From contig NZ_JANLGQ010000004.1 of the NCBI RefSeq assembly GCF_026157065.1, positions 62,001 through 126,000 on the forward strand: 64,000 bases of DNA. The letters run 5' to 3'. Of the stretch, positions 28,433 through 37,103 are shown in pieces. Within the stretch, counting starts at the first letter, position 1. Each line of letters begins with the position of its first letter. Made by a program: the position numbers and the translations under genes. The notes beneath the pieces were generated by a model. It ran no database searches. It saw nothing but the letters and a program-made list of their open reading frames with translations, and was not told the origin of the DNA. The stretch is from Enterococcus sp. HY326. Lineage in GTDB: Bacteria > Bacillota > Bacilli > Lactobacillales > Enterococcaceae.

Positions 28433-29080
28433 CTAACGATAATAATTTAAGCGGCTCTCGACTTGTTTTAAAAGGACTGTCAAAAGTCCCGTCATCACTA
28501 AATAAATCACACCGACACCGATTAAGGGCAGCAAAGTTGCATCCCGTTCCATTGCGATTTGGCCAGCTCGCATCACATCGCCCAACCCTAAGATGTAAAT
28601 TAAAGAGGAATCCTTGACCAAATTGATGACCTCATTGCCGACTGAGGGCAGGACAATCTTAAAAACTTGCGGAATAATAATTCGGCACACCGTTTGAAAG
28701 CTGGAGAGGCGTAGGACCTTAGCCGCCTCGTATTGCCCCTTTGGTATCGATTGAATTCCACCACGGAAAATTTCTGCAAAATAAGCGGCATAGTTGATAA
28801 TAAAAGTGACCACGGCAGCATCAAACCGGTCACTGAAGACAATACCGATACTCGGTAGACCATAGAAAACAAAGATTAATTGCAATAGTAAGGGAGTTCC
28901 CCGCACAATCCATACATATAATTGCAGTAAATAGTTCAAGGGCTTAAATTTGATTGCTAAACCGAATGACAGCAGCAGGCCTAAAATCAGTGAACCGACT
29001 AAAGTCAATCCGAATAGCTGTAGCGTAGTCACCGCGCCCCGCAATAATTGGGGCATCACGCCTATTAAATATGAAAACAT
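28433..29080 (-). CDS. Amino-acid ABC transporter permease
   Basis: 215 residues with about five membrane segments. The polar amino-acid permease marks are IVRGTPLLLQLIFVFYGLP and the EAA loop EAAKVLRLSSFQTVCRIIIPQ. It is the first gene of the operon. On the minus strand a TATAAT -10 at 29199-29194 suggests the promoter, though no good -35 was found. Confidence 0.92.
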   Translation of the reverse strand: MFSYLIGVMPQLLRGAVTTLQLFGLTLVGSLILGLLLSFGLAIKFKPLNYLLQLYVWIVRGTPLLLQLIFVFYGLPSIGIVFSDRFDAAVVTFIINYAAYFAEIFRGGIQSIPKGQYEAAKVLRLSSFQTVCRIIIPQVFKIVLPSVGNEVINLVKDSSLIYILGLGDVMRAGQIAMERDATLLPLIGVGVIYLVMTGLLTVLLKQVESRLNYYR

Positions 29081-29378
29081 CGCAAATCCTCCTAAAATTT
29101 ACCCAGACGAATGTAAAATGAAAACTTAATTTTTTTGGAAAATGAAAATCTTCTCAGATAATTTTTGCCGTCACTTTGCCATCTAGCTCACTTATTATAC
29201 ATAATATTAAAATTAAATTAAAGAATAAAATTTCCTTACAGAGAAATTTTCAGAAAAAAGAATAAAAAATTTGGCGACACTATTGGTAATTCTGTTTATT
29301 TAATTTGTTCAAACTGTCGAAATTATTTAAATTAGAGGTAACAAGTGCTTGAGAAAACAGAAAAGCGGAGGATGAAAA

Positions 29379-30056
29379 ATGGCACAGGCTCTAGTGGAAA
29401 CAATTTTTGATGTATGTTATTTGGTGGGGGTTATTTCAGTTGGTATCTTGATGGCAACCAAAGGAAGAAATGAAAGTATTGTTAAAAAATTTGGCTTGAT
29501 GGCAATTTTACTGGGAGCAGGAGATTCTTTTCACCTAGTTCCCCGAATGTATGCCTTATGGACAACGGGTTTAGAGGCTAACGCTGCGGCTTTAGGAATC
29601 GGCAAGTTTATCACCTCGATTACGATGACGATTTTTTATTTGATTCTCTATTACATTTGGCGGGAATACTTTGCTATTAAAGGAAGAAATGGGTTGACCA
29701 TAAGTATGTGGGCTCTGACTATTATCAGAATTGCTCTGTGTCTTTTGCCGCAAAATGCTTGGCTGGATTATCAACAGCCGTTGCTATTTGGTATCTTACG
29801 CAATATTCCTTTTGCCGTGATGGGAATTATCATCATTGTGATTTTTGCCCAGGAGGTTAAAAAACAAGAGGATAAGATTTTCAGATTTATGCCGTTAGCG
29901 GTAACACTCTCCTTTGGTTTTTATGTTCCGGTGGTCTTATTCAGCAGCAGTCTGCCGTTATTGGGAATGCTAATGATTCCTAAAACCTTGGCATATGTCT
30001 GGGTGGTGCTCATGGGCTGGCAGTTATACAAACAGAGTCAAATGGTCCTAAATTAA
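29379..30056 (+). CDS. Membrane protein of unknown function
   Basis: 225 residues with six or seven hydrophobic segments (FDVCYLVGVISVGILMA, then others up to the C-terminus). Between segments, polar motifs GDSFHLVPRMYAL and GILRNIPFAVMG stand out and may mark a functional site. I do not recognise the family. A ribosome site (GCGGAGGA) precedes the ATG, and a terminator follows. It stands alone, divergent from the amino-acid ABC operon; the 298-base gap between them shows no convincing -35/-10 pair for this gene. Confidence 0.7.
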   Translation: MAQALVETIFDVCYLVGVISVGILMATKGRNESIVKKFGLMAILLGAGDSFHLVPRMYALWTTGLEANAAALGIGKFITSITMTIFYLILYYIWREYFAIKGRNGLTISMWALTIIRIALCLLPQNAWLDYQQPLLFGILRNIPFAVMGIIIIVIFAQEVKKQEDKIFRFMPLAVTLSFGFYVPVVLFSSSLPLLGMLMIPKTLAYVWVVLMGWQLYKQSQMVLN

Positions 30057-30064
30057 GTCAACCT

Positions 30065-30103
30065 GAAACTTCACTATTTAGTTAGTTGGAGTTTCTTTTT
30101 TTT
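30065..30103 (+). terminator. Terminator of the unknown membrane protein gene
   Basis: GAAACT pairs with AGTTTC and is followed by nine T. The arm is short, so strength is moderate. Confidence 0.6.
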
Positions 30104-30225
30104 ATAAAAGCAGACCTTATCACCAATTCCTTAAAATTTTTTTAAGCATTTTTAGTGAAAAAAATCCAAAAGTTATTTAAAATAGAAGTAACTAGTTCCA
30201 TTATCAAATATATTGGGTGAGGGTT

Positions 30226-30425
30226 ATGGGAGAGAGCTACTTTGGCGCCGAAGGAATAAATCGAGTTGCGCAGAACAACTCGATGAAGATCTCAGGCAAA
30301 AGGACCGTAATCTGACAAACCTCTGGAAAGTGCACATACACCGAAGGAGCAATCTAGTTTAGAGAATCTCTCAGGTCAATCAACAGAGGACGACTGCATA
30401 TTTTTTTATGCTGTCGTCCTTTTTT
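30226..30425 (+). promoter_or_regulatory. Tandem glycine riboswitch with terminator
   Basis: Two aptamers are recognisable. The first begins GGGAGAGAGC at 30228, with CGCCGAAGGA and ATCTCAGGCAAAAGGACC. The second begins CTCTGGAAAGTG, with ACACCGAAGGAGCAA and ATCTCTCAGGTCAAT. Both carry the conserved GCCGAAGG/CACCGAAGG and CTCAGG core elements. They are followed at 30387-30425 by AGGACGAC-t-GCATA paired with TATGC-t-GTCGTCCT and a T-run. Glycine binding is known in this class to switch on glycine cleavage genes, which follow here. Confidence 0.93.
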
Positions 30426-30457
30426 GCTGGCTAAAAATTGAAAGCGAGGGGAAGACC

Positions 30458-31549
30458 ATGCCAAAACACACACCGTTATACGAGGAGCACAAAAAAGCTG
30501 CCGGAAAAATGGTGGAATTTGCCGGTTATGAATTGCCGGTGCAATATCCAACAGGGGTCATCAAAGAACATCTGGCTGTGCGGGAAACCGCCGGGCTCTT
30601 CGATGTCTCCCACATGGGGGAAGTAATTTTTGAAGGAACAGACGCACTAGCCAATTTGCAGCAGCTTTTGACCAATGATTTTTCAACATTGGCAGTTGGC
30701 AAGGTACGTTACACCTTGATGTGTAACGAGGACGGTGGTGTTTTAGATGATTTACTGGTCTACCGTTTAAATGAAGACAAATTTTTAATTGTCTTAAATG
30801 CTGCTAATAGAGAAAAAGATGTCGCTTGGATGGAAAGTCATTTGTTTGGTGATGTGAAGTTTGCCGATATTTCTGATGAAGTAGCGCAAGTTGCTTTGCA
30901 AGGGCCTGTGGCAAAAGAAATTTTGAGCCAGTTGACAGCTAGCGAAAATTTGCCCGAAAAATATTATTCCTTTAAAGAAGGCGTTTTACTCGCTGGTGTC
31001 AGTTGTTTAATTTCTCAAACAGGTTACACCGGCTCATTTGGTTACGAAATATATTGTCAGGCCAGTGACGCTCTTAAATTGTGGCAGGCTATTTTACAGG
31101 CAGGTTCAGAGTTTGCATTAATTCCAGCTGGCTTAGCGGCCCGTGACACTCTGCGTTTGGAAGCTGCGATGCCGTTGTACGGACATGAGATGGATGAAAC
31201 CATCACTCCGTTTGAAGCTGATTTAGGCTTTGGCGTGAAGCTGGCGAAGGCTGATTTTATCGGCAAGCAGGCTTTGACTGATAAGGAGAAGCCAGAAAAA
31301 ACTAGAGTTGGATTGGAAGTTGTTGGCAAGGGTATTGCTAGAGAGCATGTCGAAATTTTTGCTAAAGATGGTCAGCCAATTGGTCAAACAACATCTGGCA
31401 CAATGAGTCCTTATTTGAAGAAAGCCATTGCCATGGCTTCAATTGATCGAAATTTTGCTGAGAACGGCACGGAAATAGAATTACAGATTCGCAACAAGTG
31501 CGTGCCCGCTGTCATTGTTCCACTGCCTTTTTATAAACGGCCTAAATAA
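30458..31549 (+). CDS. gcvT: Glycine cleavage system T protein (aminomethyltransferase)
   Basis: 363 residues, normal length. It moves the aminomethyl group from lipoyl-GcvH to tetrahydrofolate, releasing ammonia. Marks are FAGYELPVQYPTGVIKEHLAVRE, GLFDVSHMGE, the folate-site Asp in ALQGP…, and GLAARDTLRLEAAMPLYGHEM. The ribosome site GAGGGGAAGA and the ATG at 30458 fit. It is the first gene after the glycine riboswitch. Confidence 0.96.
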   Translation: MPKHTPLYEEHKKAAGKMVEFAGYELPVQYPTGVIKEHLAVRETAGLFDVSHMGEVIFEGTDALANLQQLLTNDFSTLAVGKVRYTLMCNEDGGVLDDLLVYRLNEDKFLIVLNAANREKDVAWMESHLFGDVKFADISDEVAQVALQGPVAKEILSQLTASENLPEKYYSFKEGVLLAGVSCLISQTGYTGSFGYEIYCQASDALKLWQAILQAGSEFALIPAGLAARDTLRLEAAMPLYGHEMDETITPFEADLGFGVKLAKADFIGKQALTDKEKPEKTRVGLEVVGKGIAREHVEIFAKDGQPIGQTTSGTMSPYLKKAIAMASIDRNFAENGTEIELQIRNKCVPAVIVPLPFYKRPK

Positions 31550-31593
31550 GTAATCATTTTTTATTAATTCATAAAACGAAAAGGGGAAAAAAC

Positions 31594-31965
31594 ATGAGCG
31601 AAATTAAATTTACAAAATCCCACGAATGGATCAAAATTGACGGTGACTCTGCGAAAATCGGCGTGTCTGACTATGCCCAAGGCGAATTAGGCGACATTGT
31701 CTACGTAGACCTGCCGGACATCGGCGATGAAATCAAAAAAGGCGCCAACTTTGCCGATATCGAGTCTGTTAAAACCGCCTCAGAAATTTATTCACCAGTC
31801 AGCGGTGTAGTTGTTGCCATCAATGAAGACTTGGAAGACGCTCCAGAATCAATCAATGAAAAAGCCAACGACACATGGATTATCGAAGTCGGCCAATTAG
31901 GCGATTTGGAGGATTTATTAACCCAAGAAGAATACGACGCCTATTTAAAAGAAATTGATGATTAG
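31594..31965 (+). CDS. gcvH: Glycine cleavage system H protein
   Basis: 123 residues. Lys60 in ADIESVKTASEI is the lipoylation site. The start SEIKFTKSHEWIKIDGDSAKIGVSDYAQGELGDIVYVDLP is typical. It carries the intermediates between the P, T and L proteins. It needs lipoate, whose synthesis or salvage genes are not in this window. Many codons end in C compared with neighbours, which may reflect high expression. Confidence 0.96.
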   Translation: MSEIKFTKSHEWIKIDGDSAKIGVSDYAQGELGDIVYVDLPDIGDEIKKGANFADIESVKTASEIYSPVSGVVVAINEDLEDAPESINEKANDTWIIEVGQLGDLEDLLTQEEYDAYLKEIDD

Positions 31966-31973
31966 AAGTTTAA

Positions 31974-32229
31974 TACCTTAATTTTGAGTTAGGATGCCAG
32001 TTCCACTTTTCACAGTTCTGTATAAAGCTAGCAGTTTAGTGGGATGGTATACGGAATGAAAATCAAATTAATTTTGAAAAAATTATTACCTTAATATGAA
32101 TGAGGATGCCAGTTCCACTTTTGACAGTTTGCAAACAACAAGCAGTTTAGTGGAATGGTATACGGCGCGAAAATCAAACTAAATTTCTGAAAGAAATTTA
32201 TTACTTAAAAATGAGTTAGGAGGCATATC
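31974..32229 (+). repeat. Tandem 113/115-bp structured repeat between gcvH and gcvPA
   Basis: Copy one (31974-32086) and copy two (32087-32201) share most positions, and a third partial copy (32202-32222) carries the gcvPA ribosome site. Each full copy contains ATGCCA-g-TTCCACT paired with AGTGG(A/G)A-TGGTAT: 13 pairs with one bulged G, around a loop of about 30 bases ending AGCAGTTT. The A/G difference keeps pairing with U. After the stem come ACGG and GAAAATCAAA(C/T)TAA in both copies. No peptide frame explains it. I match it to no known riboswitch. Confidence 0.8.
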
Positions 32230-33549
32230 ATGGCAAATTATATCGGCACCACCTCTGCAGAACAGCAGAAGATGCTTCAAAAAATCGGCCTCAATCAGTT
32301 AGAGGATTTATTTAAAGAAATTCCTGAGGCGGTTAAAGTAAGTCACTTGAATTTACCAGCTGGAAAAAGTGAACGGGAAGTCCGTCAAGCAATGAGTCAG
32401 TTGGCCCACAAAAACCAAGTTTTTCCAACAGTTTTTAGAGGCGCTGGAGCATATCGTCATTATATTCCGTCAGTTGTTCAGCAAATTGCCAGCAAAGAAG
32501 AATTTATGACCGCTTATACGCCGTACCAACCGGAAATTAGCCAAGGAATTTTGCAATCGATTTTTGAATATCAAACGCTGATTTGTGAGCTGACAGGGAT
32601 GGAAGCGGCGAATGCTTCGGTGTATGATGGAGCGACGGCGGCAGCTGAAGCGGTGAATATGTGCACAGATAAGAAACGGAAAAAAGTTTTAGTAGCAGCA
32701 ACAATGCATCCGATGACGATTGCAACGATTGAAACCTATTACCGTTATCGCGATGTCGAAATCGAATTAATTCCAGAAGTTGATAACCAATTGGATATTG
32801 CAGCTTTGAAGGAGCAATTGGATGCAACTGTTGCCTGTACGATTGTCCAGCAGCCAAATTATTGGGGAGCTTTGGAAAATGTCGAAGAAATCATTTCCCT
32901 GACTCATGATAATCAGAGTAAGGCAGTTCTTTCCGTGAACCCGATGACCAATGCACTGTTGAAATCTCCAGGGGAACTTGGCGCTGATATTGCGGTGGGA
33001 GAGGCCCAGCCTTTAGGTTTACCACTAAATTTTGGGGGTGCCTATATTGGCTTTATGGCTACTAGCAATAAAATGATTCGTAAACTGCCTGGTCGGATTG
33101 CCGGACAAACAGTTGATAATCAAGGCCGCCGAGCTTTTGTTTTAACGTTGCAGGCCAGAGAGCAGCATATTCGTCGTGAAAAATCTAATTCCAATATCTG
33201 TTCCAATGTAGCCCACTGTGCCCTGACTGTCTCAATTTATCTTAGCACAATGGGACCAAACGGTTTGACAAAAGTGGCTCAGCAATCCTATGACAAGGCT
33301 CATTATTTTGCAGCTGAGCTGGCAAAAATTCCCGGAATCAAAATTTTAAGTCAAAACTTTTTCCACGAATTTGTTACAGAAATGCCAATTGATGACGAAA
33401 TTTTATTAGCAGAATTAGCCAAACAAAATATCTTAGGCGGCCTGCCTACAGAAAAAGGCTTGCTCTGGTGTGCAACTGAAATGAATACAAAAGCAGAAAT
33501 TGATTTGGTGGTAGCCGCTGTTGACCAGATGATTTCTGAGAAAGTTTAG
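32230..33549 (+). CDS. gcvPA: Glycine dehydrogenase (decarboxylating) subunit 1
   Basis: 439 residues, the N-terminal half of the P protein as split in Firmicutes. Typical blocks are FRGAGAYRHYIPSVV, YTPYQPEISQGILQSIFEYQTLI, NASVYDGATAAAEA and PGRIAGQTVD. With the next gene it forms the pyridoxal-phosphate enzyme that decarboxylates glycine and passes the aminomethyl group to GcvH. The ribosome site TAGGAGGC lies in the partial third repeat copy. Confidence 0.96.
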   Translation: MANYIGTTSAEQQKMLQKIGLNQLEDLFKEIPEAVKVSHLNLPAGKSEREVRQAMSQLAHKNQVFPTVFRGAGAYRHYIPSVVQQIASKEEFMTAYTPYQPEISQGILQSIFEYQTLICELTGMEAANASVYDGATAAAEAVNMCTDKKRKKVLVAATMHPMTIATIETYYRYRDVEIELIPEVDNQLDIAALKEQLDATVACTIVQQPNYWGALENVEEIISLTHDNQSKAVLSVNPMTNALLKSPGELGADIAVGEAQPLGLPLNFGGAYIGFMATSNKMIRKLPGRIAGQTVDNQGRRAFVLTLQAREQHIRREKSNSNICSNVAHCALTVSIYLSTMGPNGLTKVAQQSYDKAHYFAAELAKIPGIKILSQNFFHEFVTEMPIDDEILLAELAKQNILGGLPTEKGLLWCATEMNTKAEIDLVVAAVDQMISEKV

Positions 33550-33560
33550 GAGGTGCCACG

Positions 33561-34994
33561 ATGAAATTAGTTTTTGAAAGAAGTATTCCCGGTTACGAAA
33601 CGGATTGGCTAGGCGCTAGCGATGTGCCGGGCAGCGCAATTCCCGAAAATTTGCGGCGCCAGACTGACTTGCATCTGCCGGAACTTTCTCAAAATGAATT
33701 AAGCCGCCATTATACGCAACTGGCTAAAGAAAGTTTTGGTGTTAACGATGGATTTTATCCCCTCGGTTCTTGTACGATGAAATATAATCCAAAAGTCAAT
33801 GATGAAGTGGCCGGCTTGGAGGGCTTTAAAGAGATTCATCCGTTGCAGCCAGTTGAAACAATTCAAGGTGCTTTAGAAGTGATGACTACGGCTGAAAGCT
33901 GGTTAAGTGAAATCAATGGCATGGATGCGTTTACTTTTCAACCAGCTGCTGGGGCTCATGGTGAGTTAACCGCTTTGCTGATGATCAAAGCCTATCACGA
34001 GCTCAACGGAGACCACCACAGAACCAAAATTATTGTGCCGGATTCCGCTCACGGAACGAATCCCGCTAGTTCGGCGATGGCCGGCTTTGAAACTGTCAAT
34101 ATACCGTCAGATGAATTTGGCTGTGTCGATTTAGAGACTTTGAAGGCAGCGGTTGGACCTGATACTGCCGGCTTAATGTTGACCAATCCAAATACGGTTG
34201 GAATTTTTGATCCGAACATCACGGAAATTACAAAAATTGTGCATGATGCTGGTGGCTTAAATTACTATGACGGTGCCAATTTGAATCCGATTATGGGGAT
34301 TGTGCGCCCAGGGGATATGGGCTTTGATGTTGTTCATTTAAATATTCACAAAACTTTTTCAACTCCCCACGGTGGCGGCGGCCCCGGCATGGGACCTGTC
34401 GGCTGCAAAGCAATTTTAAAGGATTTTCTGCCGGATTATTATCCAGTTGAAACGAATGGAACTTGGGCCTTCACCACACCAAAACATACAATTGGTCAGG
34501 TCAAAGGCTTTTACGGTCATTTTTCAATCTTGACGAGAGCCTTGACCTACTTGCTGACGCTTGGTGGTGATGGCATCACCGCTTCAGCCAAAGCGGCTGT
34601 TTTAAACGCAAACTATTTACTTCATGGGCTTAAGGAAAAATATCAAGTCCCCTATGGCGACCATTGTATGCATGAATTTGTAATAAGTTTAAGTCAGTTG
34701 AAAAAACAAACAGGTGTAAGTGCTTTGGATATGGCGAAAGCTTTATTGGATTATCAAATGCATCCGCCAACCATGTACTTCCCGCTGATTGTTCCAGAGG
34801 CGTTAATGTTAGAGCCGACAGAAACTGAATCAAAACAAACTTTAGATGAAGCAATTCAAATTTTCTTGGATCTGTATGACCAAGCTATGGAAAATGGTGA
34901 AGTTTTCCATGAGTATCCATTGACGACGCCAGTCGGCCGAGTGGATGAGGTAGGGGCTGCCCGCAATCCACAAATTCGCTATCTCTTTGATTAA
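33561..34994 (+). CDS. gcvPB: Glycine dehydrogenase (decarboxylating) subunit 2
   Basis: 477 residues, the C-terminal half of the P protein. The pyridoxal-phosphate Lys lies in HLNIHKTFSTPHGGGGPGMGP, and PLGSCTMKYNPK is also diagnostic. It starts 11 bases after gcvPA. No dihydrolipoamide dehydrogenase gene follows, so the L protein probably comes from another 2-oxoacid dehydrogenase complex. I see no clear terminator in the 150 bases after it. Confidence 0.96.
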   Translation: MKLVFERSIPGYETDWLGASDVPGSAIPENLRRQTDLHLPELSQNELSRHYTQLAKESFGVNDGFYPLGSCTMKYNPKVNDEVAGLEGFKEIHPLQPVETIQGALEVMTTAESWLSEINGMDAFTFQPAAGAHGELTALLMIKAYHELNGDHHRTKIIVPDSAHGTNPASSAMAGFETVNIPSDEFGCVDLETLKAAVGPDTAGLMLTNPNTVGIFDPNITEITKIVHDAGGLNYYDGANLNPIMGIVRPGDMGFDVVHLNIHKTFSTPHGGGGPGMGPVGCKAILKDFLPDYYPVETNGTWAFTTPKHTIGQVKGFYGHFSILTRALTYLLTLGGDGITASAKAAVLNANYLLHGLKEKYQVPYGDHCMHEFVISLSQLKKQTGVSALDMAKALLDYQMHPPTMYFPLIVPEALMLEPTETESKQTLDEAIQIFLDLYDQAMENGEVFHEYPLTTPVGRVDEVGAARNPQIRYLFD

Positions 34995-35147
34995 ATCTTA
35001 AAAAAAGTTAAAGCTTCTCAAAAAAGTTTCACAATCAAACTAAATTGAATAAGTTTGAAATGCTGATTTTGCATAGGTTTAAAAGAATGCGACGGGTTTT
35101 TGACAATTATTTCTTGAGAATGTCTAGAAATTATTGTTAAAATCCTA

Positions 35148-35206
35148 TTGCATTTTTTTTTTTAGTAAGATATAGTTTGAACATCAAATGATTTGATAAT
35201 CAAACT
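35148..35206 (+). promoter_or_regulatory. fab operon promoter with double FabT operator
   Basis: TTGCAT (35148-35153) and TATAGT (35171-35176) are 17 bases apart. Directly over and after the -10 lie AGTTTGAACATCAAAT (35174-35189) and ATTTGATAATCAAACT (35191-35206). The second closely resembles the FabT box ATTTGATTATCAAAT of streptococci, and the two together form a larger inverted repeat with AGTTTGA/TCAAACT ends. This fits autorepression by FabT with long-chain acyl-ACP. Confidence 0.85.
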
Positions 35207-35221
35207 AATTGGTGGTGGACC

Positions 35222-35662
35222 ATGGAACCGAATTTAGAAACAGTCAACGACTATTTAGTAAGCATCTTTAATGATATTTTGACAATTGAAGAATCGGAAT
35301 TAAAAAAGTCGCGATTCGATGATGTCTCGATAACGGAGATGCACACGATTGAAGCCATTGGCATGTATCGCAAAAAAACCACTTCCGAAGTTGCTAAAGA
35401 ATTGTCGATTACCGTTGGGACCTTGACGACGGCAATCAATCGTCTTGTCAAAAAAGAGTATGTCGAACGCATCCGCAGCGAAGATGATCGCCGAGTGGTG
35501 AAGCTGGGACTTACCAAAAAAGGAAAACTTTTATTCCGAGTGCACCAGCACTTTCATCGGCAAATGGTGAAAAATATTTTGACAGGAATGGAAAAGGATG
35601 AAGAGACGGCGTTGTTAAAAGCGTTAAAAAACCTTCATGATTTTCTGCATTCTTATAAGTGA
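35222..35662 (+). CDS. fabT: MarR-family fatty-acid synthesis repressor FabT
   Basis: 146 residues with a MarR winged helix: TEMHTIEAIGMYRKKTTSEVAKELSITVGTLTTAINRLVKKEYVERIRSEDDRRVVKLGLTKKG. As first gene of the fatty-acid synthesis cluster, with FabT boxes in its own promoter, its identity is clear. FabT uses acyl-ACP as co-repressor, turning down synthesis when exogenous fatty acids are used. It ends nine bases before fabH. Confidence 0.94.
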   Translation: MEPNLETVNDYLVSIFNDILTIEESELKKSRFDDVSITEMHTIEAIGMYRKKTTSEVAKELSITVGTLTTAINRLVKKEYVERIRSEDDRRVVKLGLTKKGKLLFRVHQHFHRQMVKNILTGMEKDEETALLKALKNLHDFLHSYK

Positions 35663-35671
35663 GGATCACGG

Positions 35672-36640
35672 ATGAAAAATTATGCAAAAATTACTGCTAC
35701 TGCAAGTTATGTGCCGGCTAATCGGGTAACCAACGATCAGCTTTCCGAAATGATGGAGACCTCAGATGAATGGATAACCAGTCGGACAGGCATTCACGCT
35801 CGTCATATCACGACTGGCGAAGATACTTCGGATTTATGTATCCAAGTTGCTGAAAAACTTATCGCTGAAACTAATTTTCCAGCAGATAGTTTAGATTTTA
35901 TTATTGTTGCAACCATGTCACCAGATTATACCTGTCCTTCAGTGGCCTGTATGGTCCAAGGAGCAATTGGAGCTACGCAAGCCTTTGCTTTTGATGTAAC
36001 GGCTGCTTGTTCGGGATTTGTCTTTGGCTTAGCCACTGCTGAAAAATTTATTCGCGGCGGCTATCAAAGAGGACTAGTTATCGGCGGCGAAACCACTTCA
36101 AAATTATTGGATTGGGAGGACCGCAGCACCGCTGTTTTATTCGGTGATGGCGCCGCTGGAGTCGTAGTTGAAGCTAGCGATGTGCAACATTTTCACCGAG
36201 AATTGTTGGCCTCTGATGGCACAAGGCAAAAGAGTTTGACGGCCGGTAAGAAAAATTTTGACAGTCCCTTTTGGCAAGAGCCACCGACAGATGAGTATTT
36301 TTTACAGATGAATGGTCGCGATATTTTCGATTTTGCTACGAGAGATGTTGTTAAAAACATTTCAGCAGTTGCGGCAGAAGAAAAAGATACGATTGATTAT
36401 TATTTATTGCATCAAGCAAATGAGCGGATTATTGATAAAATTGCCCGCAAGTTGAAGGTACCACGAGAAAAATTTCTCACCAATATGGCTGACTATGGCA
36501 ACACGTCAGCAGCTAGTATCCCACTTTTATTAGATGAAGCCGTGCAAGCCGGCACCATCCAGCTGGGATCAAATCAAAAATTGATGTTAACGGGTTATGG
36601 CGGTGGCTTAACCTGGGGAAGTCTCCTGGTCACCGTTTAG
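35672..36640 (+). CDS. fabH: Beta-ketoacyl-ACP synthase III
   Basis: 322 residues. The catalytic triad is visible: Cys113 in [12 protein letters not shown], His in LLHQANERI and Asn in [10 protein letters not shown]. It starts chain elongation by condensing acetyl-CoA (or a branched primer) with malonyl-ACP. It is the second gene of the operon. Confidence 0.96.
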   Translation: MKNYAKITATASYVPANRVTNDQLSEMMETSDEWITSRTGIHARHITTGEDTSDLCIQVAEKLIAETNFPADSLDFIIVATMSPDYTCPSVACMVQGAIGATQAFAFDVTAACSGFVFGLATAEKFIRGGYQRGLVIGGETTSKLLDWEDRSTAVLFGDGAAGVVVEASDVQHFHRELLASDGTRQKSLTAGKKNFDSPFWQEPPTDEYFLQMNGRDIFDFATRDVVKNISAVAAEEKDTIDYYLLHQANERIIDKIARKLKVPREKFLTNMADYGNTSAASIPLLLDEAVQAGTIQLGSNQKLMLTGYGGGLTWGSLLVTV

Positions 36641-36701
36641 GACCGTTTGCATATACAGAGCACTGCTCAAGAAAACTAACAAAACAATCGGAGGATTTAT
36701 T

Positions 36702-36932
36702 ATGGTATTCGAAAAAATTCAAGGCATCATTGTAGAAGAATTAGGTAAGGACGCTGAAGAAATTCAATTGACAACAAACATCCAAGAAGACTTGGAAGCA
36801 GACAGCTTAGACCTTTTCCAAATCATCAATGAAATTGAAGACGAATTCGATGTGAAAATTGAAACGGAAGACGGTATTGCAACCGTTCAAGACTTAGTTA
36901 CTTATGTTGAAAAACAATTAGCAGAAAAATAA
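36702..36932 (+). CDS. acpP: Acyl carrier protein
   Basis: 76 residues, acidic. Ser35 in [10 protein letters not shown] receives the phosphopantetheine arm. A GGAGGA ribosome site precedes the ATG. It lies between fabH and the inverted-repeat element that precedes fabD. Confidence 0.96.
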   Translation: MVFEKIQGIIVEELGKDAEEIQLTTNIQEDLEADSLDLFQIINEIEDEFDVKIETEDGIATVQDLVTYVEKQLAEK

Positions 36933-36941
36933 AAAATTAGT

Positions 36942-37070
36942 GGGACTGTGACATAAGTTAACGGCCAAAATGTTCTGAACACGTTTAAGCTTTTGTGATG
37001 GCTGGATTCTATGCCCGGCTGTCACAAAGGCTTGAACCAAAACATTTTTGCTAAATTATGTCCCAGTCCC
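36942..37070. repeat. 129-bp inverted-repeat element between acpP and fabD
   Basis: The ends GGGACTG-t-GACATAA and TTATGTC-c-CAGTCCC are inverted repeats. Further in, AAAATGTT pairs with AACATTTT and AAGC-t-TTTGTGA with TCACAAA-g-GCTT, then GCtGG with CCgGC at the tip. The whole thus folds into one long hairpin on either strand. It has no coding frame of note. It resembles the small palindromic repeats or MITE-like elements scattered in enterococcal genomes. It lies exactly where E. faecalis carries fabK. Confidence 0.8.
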
Positions 37071-37103
37071 TACTGCTATTTTGCTGATGAGAAAGGAACT
37101 ACC

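Noticed and set aside
31974-32229. Known riboswitch (glycine, THF, SAM-III, preQ1) between gcvH and gcvPA
   Set aside because: None of the conserved cores of these classes can be found in either copy.
37011-37103. N-terminal extension of fabD
   Set aside because: The extended frame begins inside the inverted-repeat element and adds residues that the FabD family does not have. The ATG at 37104 has a good ribosome site and gives normal length.
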